The notes below the pieces were generated by a model. It had not been told where the DNA came from. It searched no databases and worked only from the letters and a program-made list of their open reading frames with translations. This document shows positions 14,885 to 20,281 of a DNA stretch of 39,655 bases, one piece after another. This DNA is from Anaerorhabdus sp036637135. GTDB lineage: Bacteria > Bacillota_I > Bacilli_A > Erysipelotrichales > Erysipelotrichaceae. A program made the position numbers and the translations under genes. The stretch lies in NCBI RefSeq assembly GCF_036637135.1, contig NZ_JAVWNC010000018.1, positions 1 through 39,655 of the forward strand. Direction: 5' to 3'. Within the stretch, counting starts at the first letter, position 1, and the number at the start of each line of letters is the position of its first letter.

Positions 14885-15455
14885 CGCATAATGGACATGT
14901 ACCAGGATTTGTATACATTCCTTGATATTTACAACGACTACTTACATCATTTAAAACACCTTGTACAATCATGTTGTCCATCTCCTTCCTAATCTTTTTA
15001 TATTCATCTTCAATTACATTAGACTTAAGAGTTTCTAAATCTATAGTAATATTTTTAAACGGTGTTTCATCTTTCATGAACTCTTCCTTAGGTTTCCAAG
15101 GATATTTACCAGGAATTCTAATAACCCCATCACTGTTGATAGTGTGGTGCTTATCAAATTCAAGCTTTTGTCTAAATTGTTCAACACTTGGATTTAATAC
15201 CCAATATACTTCTAAGAATTGGATCTCTGACAATACATAAAAATGACCTTGTGGACTACGAACAATATAATCCCTATCACAAATAGCTGTAGTTCCTTCA
15301 GGAGTTTCTGCATACAAGACTCTTTCAAAACTTGCATTGGTAACAACTTTACCAAATACTCCTAAAAATTCTACTGCTAGGTCCCAACTTCTTGGTAACC
15401 TTGTTCTGAACTGTGTTGCTTGTGATGTACTATCTCTCTTTACTACTTCTAACAT
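14868..15455 (-). CDS. accessory protein with paralogue-family core and C-terminal Cys cluster, member 4
   Basis: 195 residues. The first 100 residues carry the local family pattern (SWDLAVEFLG...DRDYIVRSPQGHFYVLSEIQF). A charged helical linker follows, and the C-terminus reads CKYQGMYTNPGTCPLCGEYHA, three Cys plus His that could bind zinc. It begins 21 bases downstream of the terminator at 15478-15509, so it is probably transcribed by readthrough from the P2 promoter. Function unknown. Confidence 0.7.
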   Translation of the reverse strand: MLEVVKRDSTSQATQFRTRLPRSWDLAVEFLGVFGKVVTNASFERVLYAETPEGTTAICDRDYIVRSPQGHFYVLSEIQFLEVYWVLNPSVEQFRQKLEFDKHHTINSDGVIRIPGKYPWKPKEEFMKDETPFKNITIDLETLKSNVIEDEYKKIRKEMDNMIVQGVLNDVSSRCKYQGMYTNPGTCPLCGEYHA

Positions 15456-15477
15456 TTCTATTCCTCCTCAATTTGGC

Positions 15478-15509
15478 AAAAAAAAAGAAAAGCTGGGGAT
15501 TATTCCCCA
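15478..15509 (-). terminator. Rho-independent terminator overlapping a stop codon
   Basis: In minus-strand RNA a perfect 6-bp stem (TGGGGA / TCCCCA) with loop ATAA is followed by TTTTC and a T9 run. The TAA stop codon of the 75-aa membrane protein forms most of the loop, so termination directly follows translation. The genes downstream have no promoter of their own that I can see. Confidence 0.8.
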
Positions 15510-15727
15510 ACCTCTTCGACTACATCTAAAATTGTTTCTACGATGTTTTCATTATACGAAACCTTTGCTACTTTGTAAGCGATTACTGACGCTACACCAA
15601 CTGCGGCTACGATTCCAGTAACTTTCAATATCTTTTTGATTTTCACCTTTTTAGATACTTTAGTTTCTTCCTCGACCACTGCTTGTGCTGCTTCAATAAC
15701 TACTTCAATGTTTTCTTGTTCTGTCAT
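15500..15727 (-). CDS. 75-aa single-span membrane protein (promoter-gene-terminator cassette)
   Basis: Start set at the ATG of MTEQEN (15727), preceded by GGAGAGATTTATT; the ATG five codons upstream overlaps that ribosome binding site. Glu/Val-rich N-terminus (residues 1-25), basic KVSKKVKIKKILK, one hydrophobic helix (VTGIVAAVGVASVIAYKVA) and an acidic tail. It lies alone between promoter element P2 and a terminator that includes its stop codon. Function unknown; the same layout occurs for two other small proteins, which suggests strong, limited expression. Confidence 0.8.
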   Translation of the reverse strand: MTEQENIEVVIEAAQAVVEEETKVSKKVKIKKILKVTGIVAAVGVASVIAYKVAKVSYNENIVETILDVVEEVGE

Positions 15728-15762
15728 AATAAATCTCTCCATTCAATTTTTTATTTGTGTTC

Positions 15763-15788
15763 ATTATAGGGTATGTTTTTCTTGCGAA
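15763..15788 (-). promoter_or_regulatory. 26-bp repeated promoter-like element, copy P2
   Basis: Minus strand: TTCGCAAGAAAAACATACCC followed by TATAAT, a perfect -10 box. It is embedded in the end of the P-loop gene, whose last codons (SQEKHTL and the TAA stop) are part of the element. It drives the 75-aa membrane protein gene 36 bases downstream. It is identical over all 26 bases to copy P5. Confidence 0.8.
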
Positions 15789-16126
15789 TCGGTACAGTAC
15801 ATTTCAACATTAATATACGTACCACCAAAATGATAATAAAATTTAGCAATCTGAGTCCTAGACATCCCCATTAATCCCTCGTCAATTATTAAAGTCTCAA
15901 CCAGATATTCGCCTGGTCCAGCTTTTAATGGATTACTAATACGAATATCTTCAAAGATTTCATCAACAGTAGAACCCACTACAATACGGTTGTGTAACTC
16001 TTTTGGGTAATACTCTTTCTGTTGTCTAGTAAAAACAGCTAATAAGAATCTTTTATTTTCCCGCATACGAGCAATACATTCCGTAGTCTTTCCGCTACCT
16101 CTTGGTTTATCATGAATAGTTAACAT
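15764..16126 (-). CDS. miniature P-loop NTPase-like protein
   Basis: 120 residues. Walker A-like PRGSGKTT (8-15) and a Walker B-like TLIIDEG (D82, E83) are both present, but little room remains for a full ASCE core, so it is a minimal ATP/GTP-binding protein. FTRQQKEYYPKEL and FYYHFGGTYINVEMY follow typical strand/helix positions. Possible roles are an accessory ATPase or a decoy. Its C-terminus and stop codon are encoded by promoter element P2. The start overlaps the upstream 34-aa gene as TAATG. Confidence 0.7.
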   Translation of the reverse strand: MLTIHDKPRGSGKTTECIARMRENKRFLLAVFTRQQKEYYPKELHNRIVVGSTVDEIFEDIRISNPLKAGPGEYLVETLIIDEGLMGMSRTQIAKFYYHFGGTYINVEMYCTDSQEKHTL

Positions 16127-16230
16127 TACTTTTTACCTCTTTTCATTAGTTTTAGTATTAGTAAAAGAAACAATCCTGAGATAACAGTTAATCCAAAGAA
16201 TGCTAAAGTAAACAATGTAAATATAGACAT
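16126..16230 (-). CDS. 34-aa single-span membrane microprotein
   Basis: ATG at 16230 after GGAGGT; TAA at 16126. Almost all of it is one hydrophobic helix (IFTLFTLAFFGLTVISGLFL...) ending in a basic KLMKRGKK. Both ends use the overlapping TAATG junction with neighbouring genes, and its GGTAAAAAGTAATG end repeats the junction just upstream. Could be a phage inhibitor of a membrane process or a minor holin-like peptide; unknown. Confidence 0.65.
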   Translation of the reverse strand: MSIFTLFTLAFFGLTVISGLFLLLILKLMKRGKK

Positions 16231-16592
16231 TACTTTTTACCTCCTTGTACTACTTCATAAGTGATTACCCATGACCCTAAAAGCTTATTAGCCTCAACAA
16301 CCTTAACACGACCCCAGTCTCCTTTATTGATATCCAGTATTTCATCATTAATAAAAGTTAAATCATTCGAGGTGTAGAAAACGAACCCTAAGAGGCTCTC
16401 TGTGGTGTCTGAAACCTCTACGTCTATAGTCTTACCTACTAAACTGTCGCCGTTCTCTAAGGCACTAAGAGCTGTGTTCTGATCGTAATCAGCAGTATCA
16501 TTCCAGTTGATTACTACAAAAAGTGATAAAATAATACCCAATCCAATAATTACCCCTAATACAAAAGGTTTAACATTAATCCATTTACTCAT
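16230..16592 (-). CDS. membrane-anchored small protein of unknown function
   Basis: 120 residues. N-terminal membrane helix (about 8-28, FVLGVIIGLGIILSLFVVINW), then a small beta-rich domain of about 85 residues (SLVGKTIDVEVSDTTESLLG, SWVITYEVVQGGKK). The positive-inside rule puts the domain outside the membrane. Its start overlaps the upstream gene end and its stop overlaps the next start. No family recognised. Confidence 0.7.
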   Translation of the reverse strand: MSKWINVKPFVLGVIIGLGIILSLFVVINWNDTADYDQNTALSALENGDSLVGKTIDVEVSDTTESLLGFVFYTSNDLTFINDEILDINKGDWGRVKVVEANKLLGSWVITYEVVQGGKK

Positions 16593-16987
16593 TTTTCATT
16601 CTCCTCCGCTTTATAATTTTTTATTGTAGCACCATGTTCTGTAATCTTTAAATGACTTAAAGACAATGCCATCAGATTGTTTGTTAATGTACTTTGGCTA
16701 GTCTTACCATTAGTGATCTCAGCAATGAAATACCACTTGTACTCTTTTAGATTAGTTGGCGCTTGATTATATTTCATTGGTTGTACAATCATAGTATCAT
16801 GTTGCTTGTGAAAACCAATCCACCAATATGCACGATCTGTGTAATACTTATATTTATCAGTTACTTTCTCAGGAGTCGCCTCCATGTCGTGAAAGAACTT
16901 CATAGACTTACCAAGCTCTACCATCACTCTTTGTTGTAGTTCTATTAATTGTGGATATTGACTTGTTACTCTTCTTACTGCGTTCAT
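16589..16987 (-). CDS. accessory protein of unknown function
   Basis: 132 residues starting after AGGAGG, 25 bases downstream of the terminator at 17012-17046. A helical N-terminal half (ELQQRVMVELGKSMKFFHDM) is followed by an aromatic-rich beta segment (RAYWWIGFHKQHDTMIVQP, EYKWYFIAEITNGK). No motif recognised. Transcription presumably depends on readthrough of that terminator. Confidence 0.65.
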   Translation of the reverse strand: MNAVRRVTSQYPQLIELQQRVMVELGKSMKFFHDMEATPEKVTDKYKYYTDRAYWWIGFHKQHDTMIVQPMKYNQAPTNLKEYKWYFIAEITNGKTSQSTLTNNLMALSLSHLKITEHGATIKNYKAEENEK

Positions 16988-17011
16988 AATATTCCTCCTA
17001 GTTTGTGTTTG

Positions 17012-17046
17012 AAAAAAAAAGAAAAAGAAAGGGGATAATCTCCCCT
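17012..17046 (-). terminator. Rho-independent terminator overlapping a stop codon
   Basis: Minus-strand stem AGGGGA / TCCCCT (6 bp, loop GATTA) followed by TTTCTTTTTC and a T9 run. The TAG stop codon of the upstream 103-aa gene enters the base of the stem. Same architecture as the other three terminators in this accessory block. Confidence 0.8.
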
Positions 17047-17356
17047 AACGTTTAATTGCCAAGTTAAATGCTTTACTTGTAATAATATCTAGTTTTTCAT
17101 AGTTCAATATCAATAGTAAGCTTGCTACGCTAATTCCTCCAGATATAAGTGTGTTAACATCGATCTTGTCTGACCATTTAGTTTTCTTACCGGCGTCTAA
17201 CATTTCTATTAGTTCTCCCTTTAATTTTACTATACGATCAACATTATTCCATGCTGCCTCTTTATCTGGACGACTAGTGTTAACGTCCTCTATTTTTACC
17301 AACTCTGCTACCCAAATTCTATTTAAGTCTGCGATTTGCTTTTCAATTTCTGTCAT
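17045..17356 (-). CDS. 103-aa protein with C-terminal membrane segment
   Basis: Start set at MTEIEKQ (17356), preceded by AAAGGATG. The longer frame back to 17389 would start inside promoter element P3, which would lie within the transcript start. The product is helical and charged (IADLNRIWVAELVKIED, DRIVKLKGELIEML) with one hydrophobic stretch near the end (LISGGISVASLLLILNY). It sits alone between P3 and a terminator. Function unknown. Confidence 0.75.
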   Translation of the reverse strand: MTEIEKQIADLNRIWVAELVKIEDVNTSRPDKEAAWNNVDRIVKLKGELIEMLDAGKKTKWSDKIDVNTLISGGISVASLLLILNYEKLDIITSKAFNLAIKR

Positions 17357-17377
17357 TTTAATCATCCTTTCTTCTCT

Positions 17378-17403
17378 ACTATAGTCCATGTTTTTTATGC
17401 GAA
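17378..17403 (-). promoter_or_regulatory. 26-bp repeated promoter-like element, copy P3
   Basis: Minus strand: TTCGCATAAAAAACATGGAC followed by TATAGT. The element overlaps the last codons of the 81-aa gene (HSHKKHGL and the TAG stop). It drives the 103-aa membrane protein gene with a very short leader. Confidence 0.75.
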
Positions 17404-17624
17404 TGATTCAATGCTCTGACAACACGGTCGGACTCACGTCTAACCCAAGCTGACATTAAATGATACTGTTCATCATGTGTAATAACATAATAGGCGTTTG
17501 CTACTGCGGGTGGACATTTACCAATAGAGACCCATTTTATAATATCAAAAGGTGGTGTTCCTTTATCAATTTCTCCATAACCATACAATAATATTAAGTT
17601 GTAACATTCATTACTTGTCTTCAT
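17379..17624 (-). CDS. 81-aa accessory protein of unknown function
   Basis: Starts after AAGGAGG, just downstream of the terminator at 17646-17677, and ends inside promoter element P3. The sequence includes ECYNLILLYGYGEIDKG and AWVRRESDRVVRALNHSH, suggesting a small mixed fold. No family recognised. Confidence 0.65.
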   Translation of the reverse strand: MKTSNECYNLILLYGYGEIDKGTPPFDIIKWVSIGKCPPAVANAYYVITHDEQYHLMSAWVRRESDRVVRALNHSHKKHGL

Positions 17625-17645
17625 ACTAAAACCTCCTTATATTTG

Positions 17646-17677
17646 AAAAAAAAACAAAAGAAGAGGAATTAATCCTC
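17646..17677 (-). terminator. Rho-independent terminator
   Basis: Minus-strand stem GAGGA / TCCTC (5 bp, loop TTAAT) two bases after the TAG of the 33-aa membrane peptide, followed by TTCTTTTG and a T10 run. Confidence 0.75.
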
Positions 17678-17679
17678 AA

Positions 17680-17781
17680 CTATATTTCTTTACTAGCTAC
17701 AACTATAATCGCTACTAAACCGGTAATGCTAATACCGATCTTTGCGAATTTAATTGCCTCTGATAATTTAATAATATCCAT
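17680..17781 (-). CDS. 33-aa single-span membrane microprotein
   Basis: ATG at 17781 after AGGAGGAG; TAG at 17680, immediately before a terminator. MDIIKLSEAIKFAKIG is amphipathic and leads into one hydrophobic helix (ISITGLVAIIVVASKEI). Second gene of the P4 cassette. Function unknown. Confidence 0.65.
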   Translation of the reverse strand: MDIIKLSEAIKFAKIGISITGLVAIIVVASKEI

Positions 17782-17793
17782 TTAATTCTCCTC

Positions 17794-17946
17794 CTATTTT
17801 AGTAAGTCTCTTAATGCCAATGCTTTTAATCCTTCGGGTCCTGTTGTTACAAGGGTTACAATTACTGTTACTCCTGCTCCGAGTACAATTGCTTTTGTTC
17901 CTTCTATAACAACGGCCTTCCCGATTTCTTTAAATATTGTGTTCAT
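17794..17946 (-). CDS. 50-aa single-span membrane protein
   Basis: Start set at MNTIFKEIG (17946), preceded by GAGGAAGTGAT. The frame extends to 17997, but that part is promoter element P4 and the previous terminator, so it is not coding. One hydrophobic helix (AIVLGAGVTVIVTLVTTG) is flanked by an amphipathic start and a short basic tail (ALRDLLK). First gene of the P4 cassette. Function unknown. Confidence 0.7.
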   Translation of the reverse strand: MNTIFKEIGKAVVIEGTKAIVLGAGVTVIVTLVTTGPEGLKALALRDLLK

Positions 17947-17964
17947 TAATATCACTTCCTCTCT

Positions 17965-17990
17965 ACTATAGTGTATGTTAAACTTGCGAA
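17965..17990 (-). promoter_or_regulatory. 26-bp repeated promoter-like element, copy P4
   Basis: Minus strand: TTCGCAAGTTTAACATACAC followed by TATAGT. It begins directly at the T-run of the preceding terminator and lies 18 bases before the start codon of the 50-aa gene. Confidence 0.75.
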
Positions 17991-18023
17991 AAAACAAAAA
18001 AAAGAAGAGGACTGTTAATCCTC
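17991..18023 (-). terminator. Rho-independent terminator overlapping a stop codon
   Basis: Minus-strand stem GAGGA / TCCTC (5 bp); the TAA stop of the 85-aa gene is in the loop. It is followed by TTC and T8 runs that abut element P4. Confidence 0.75.
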
Positions 18024-18272
18024 AATCTTACTTTCTAATTCTGCTTGTTCTGCACTATCCAATAGAATTGCTGTAACTCCGTGTATTGCCATCATTGCTA
18101 CGTTTGCATTCAATGCTGCTTTAATACCATCTTTGAAATCTCCTGATTTCGCTGTTGCTATTACTGCTGCCGTTCCTGTTACGATTAGCGTGTCTGTTGA
18201 CAATATACCATTACCTGCTGCTTCCATTCCGATAAATGCTGCTCTCACTGTTTTAGTTAATAAGTTTTTCAT
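18015..18272 (-). CDS. 85-aa hydrophobic protein (promoter-gene-terminator cassette)
   Basis: ATG at 18272 after GGAGAGATTTATT, the same 13 bases that precede the 75-aa cassette gene. Two moderately hydrophobic segments (DTLIVTGTAAVIATA and LNANVAMMAIHGVTAILL) and an acidic end (AEQAELESKIED). First gene of the accessory region after the late terminator, driven by P5. Function unknown; it may be among the first phage proteins made. Confidence 0.75.
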   Translation of the reverse strand: MKNLLTKTVRAAFIGMEAAGNGILSTDTLIVTGTAAVIATAKSGDFKDGIKAALNANVAMMAIHGVTAILLDSAEQAELESKIED

Positions 18273-18307
18273 AATAAATCTCTCCCTTTAATAAGTTATT
18301 TTACTTC

Positions 18308-18333
18308 ATTATAGGGTATGTTTTTCTTGCGAA
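18308..18333 (-). promoter_or_regulatory. 26-bp repeated promoter-like element, copy P5
   Basis: Minus strand: TTCGCAAGAAAAACATACCC followed by TATAAT, identical over 26 bases to P2. It lies between the late-operon terminator and the 85-aa gene and so opens the whole accessory region. Confidence 0.8.
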
Positions 18334-18337
18334 TTTA

Positions 18338-18369
18338 CAAAAAGTAATACCCCATGATTTCTCACAGGG
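18338..18369 (-). terminator. late operon Rho-independent terminator
   Basis: Minus-strand stem CCCTGTGA / TCATGGGG (8 bp with two wobble pairs) closed by a GAAA tetraloop, then TATTACTTTTTG. It lies nine bases after the stop of the receptor-binding/baseplate gene and separates the structural genes from the accessory region. Confidence 0.85.
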
Positions 18370-18378
18370 CGTCATTTT

Positions 18379-19224
18379 TTATACTTGTTCTACAAATCCA
18401 CCAATTTGTTGCATTGTTCCTGCAGCAGATCCAGAAGATTCCATAGATAATTGATCTCCAACCTTAAGCTCAATTAAACCAATAGCTTGCATACTACCAT
18501 TTGAGTTTGCTTGAGTCTTACAAGTATAAACTGGAGCTACTGCTGATCCGTTTCTATTCACTGTTAAAGCCAAATTACGTGTACCACTAGAGGCTCCAGA
18601 TAAAGAAGCAACTACTTGGAACTTATAAAATCCGGCTTCCTTACATACAACCCATGATGATTGTTGAACGAACTGGGAAGAAGTCCCTGTAACATACGCA
18701 CCTAATGCTTTTGTTCCACTAACGCCTGCAGTATCCGGACAAGTGATTGCATTAAATCCACGTGACAATTCACCGCTAGTATTCAAAGGTGTTAATGTAA
18801 TAGCCCCAGCTGTAGATACATATGAAGCTAAAGGATATGTGTAAAGCTTACCAGTACTGTGTAAATCTTGTTGTACTAGTGTTTTAAGAGCCTCCACTCG
18901 AACTTGGTTGTTAATTGGAACATAGTTGGAAGATCCAGGGGTACCTACAAAGCTGTTTACTTTAGTTAAATCAATTACTAAACAGATATAACCAGTCCCA
19001 TTAGCAGCTACCGGAATAGCTTCCTGATCCGAGATACGAATCAAACGTCCCTCAACAACAGCTGCTCCTTTAGCAATATATACATTAAGACCTGTAGTTG
19101 TAAGTGCCAGATTCTCACTGTATTGTAATACTCTATTTTTGTTACCCATCATTGCGTCATATATCAACGCATCATCCATAGGTGTTACTCGCATTAAGTC
19201 AAATGTAATTCCTTCTACTGTCAT
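18379..19224 (-). CDS. baseplate / receptor-binding protein
   Basis: 281 residues, last structural gene. The N-terminal half (MTVEGITFDLMRVTPMDDAL, then NLALTTTGLNVYIAKGAAVVEGRLIRI) has the pattern of upper-baseplate proteins that attach to the tail tip. The C-terminal 120 residues are a Ser/Gly/Thr-rich beta domain (FYKFQVVASLSGASSGTRNL, then QLSMESSGSAAGTMQQIGGF) like C1q/TNF-type receptor-binding heads. It probably binds the host surface. It follows the Tal-like gene and ends at the late terminator. Confidence 0.7.
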   Translation of the reverse strand: MTVEGITFDLMRVTPMDDALIYDAMMGNKNRVLQYSENLALTTTGLNVYIAKGAAVVEGRLIRISDQEAIPVAANGTGYICLVIDLTKVNSFVGTPGSSNYVPINNQVRVEALKTLVQQDLHSTGKLYTYPLASYVSTAGAITLTPLNTSGELSRGFNAITCPDTAGVSGTKALGAYVTGTSSQFVQQSSWVVCKEAGFYKFQVVASLSGASSGTRNLALTVNRNGSAVAPVYTCKTQANSNGSMQAIGLIELKVGDQLSMESSGSAAGTMQQIGGFVEQV

Positions 19225-19234
19225 ATTATCTCTC

Positions 19235-20281
19235 CTATTCTAATATCTCACTTAAACGACTACGAATATGCCCAAATCTTAAAGCCATATAATCACTGTT
19301 TTCGTTTATAGTGAATCCTGTTAAAACCGATTTATATTGCGTACCGTTATACATAATATTTACAAGTGTACCTGTAGCCAGTGATGACGGATCCATAACT
19401 AGATTTTCCTTATATGCTTGTACAGTTATTTCATGAGCATAGAAACTTCCTTTGAGAGCTGCATTTGCAACGTCTTCATAAGATGGTTTATCCTCTTCTG
19501 TAGTGTCATATATAGAAATCTGAGTTTTAGTAGGTTTAATTACTAATGGGCTAGAAGCGTTCTGAGATATAGTATTATCACTTAGTAAATACCAGTTAGA
19601 CAACACTTTAGGCGTCTCAGAGTTTGTTGTGGTCTTATCAACAATCATAAGATAATTACTGGTTCCTTTGCCTACCTCAGTAGTAGATACATCCCAGTTC
19701 TTAAAACCTTTAATGTTGTTCTTAAGTTGTACAGTTGATGTTACTGCTTTAATACTTGTTTTAACACGACCATTTTCAAATCTATCAAATTCCCAAACGA
19801 CATTATATTTCTTAAAGCCATTTATAAGATATTTCATAAGATTAGTTGGCGTTGGTGGATCAGCTGGTTGATATACATGTGGAGTGTTTGATAGTACCTC
19901 AATATCTAATACACTCATAACCTTATTAGGATCGCTTATAAGATACTTTGTGATCAATGTTTTAGCATGTGCTTCAAACGAAGGACCTGACATTTTAGTT
20001 GCAGGAAAGTCAAAGTTGATTAGCGTTATAATATCATTACAGACCATTATACGTGTGTTATCTTCTTCACTCTCCTCATAACTGTCAATTACTCCGAAAT
20101 ATGCAATACCTTTACCGTGCTGATACTTAGCCATAACAAAGTCTCCATTTTTAAATTCAATGTCATTAACTAAGTTGAAACTTGTCTTCTCAGTTGTAAT
20201 ATAGTCATATGATATCTCATAGTTATATACCTCAGTGGCTTCACTAATGACACCATCTCGACCAATAACCCATAAATTCAT
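19235..20281 (-). CDS. tail tip hub protein (Tal / Gp37-like)
   Basis: 348 residues. The start MNLWVIGRDGVISEATEVYNYEIS and the later beta-rich blocks (FDRFENGRVKTSIKAV, GTLVNIMYNGTQYKSVLTGF) fit the siphovirus ReqiPepy6 Gp37-like tail family, which forms the hub under the Dit ring. It is short for a Tal and lacks a peptidase or lysozyme extension. Its start codon overlaps the end of the Dit gene. The family call is by pattern and position. Confidence 0.65.
   Translation of the reverse strand: MNLWVIGRDGVISEATEVYNYEISYDYITTEKTSFNLVNDIEFKNGDFVMAKYQHGKGIAYFGVIDSYEESEEDNTRIMVCNDIITLINFDFPATKMSGPSFEAHAKTLITKYLISDPNKVMSVLDIEVLSNTPHVYQPADPPTPTNLMKYLINGFKKYNVVWEFDRFENGRVKTSIKAVTSTVQLKNNIKGFKNWDVSTTEVGKGTSNYLMIVDKTTTNSETPKVLSNWYLLSDNTISQNASSPLVIKPTKTQISIYDTTEEDKPSYEDVANAALKGSFYAHEITVQAYKENLVMDPSSLATGTLVNIMYNGTQYKSVLTGFTINENSDYMALRFGHIRSRLSEILE

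Noticed and set aside
17357..17389. Upstream start for the 103-aa gene (and similarly 17947-17997 for the 50-aa gene)
   Set aside because: These codons coincide with promoter elements P3 and P4 and lack ribosome binding sites; the internal ATGs have them.
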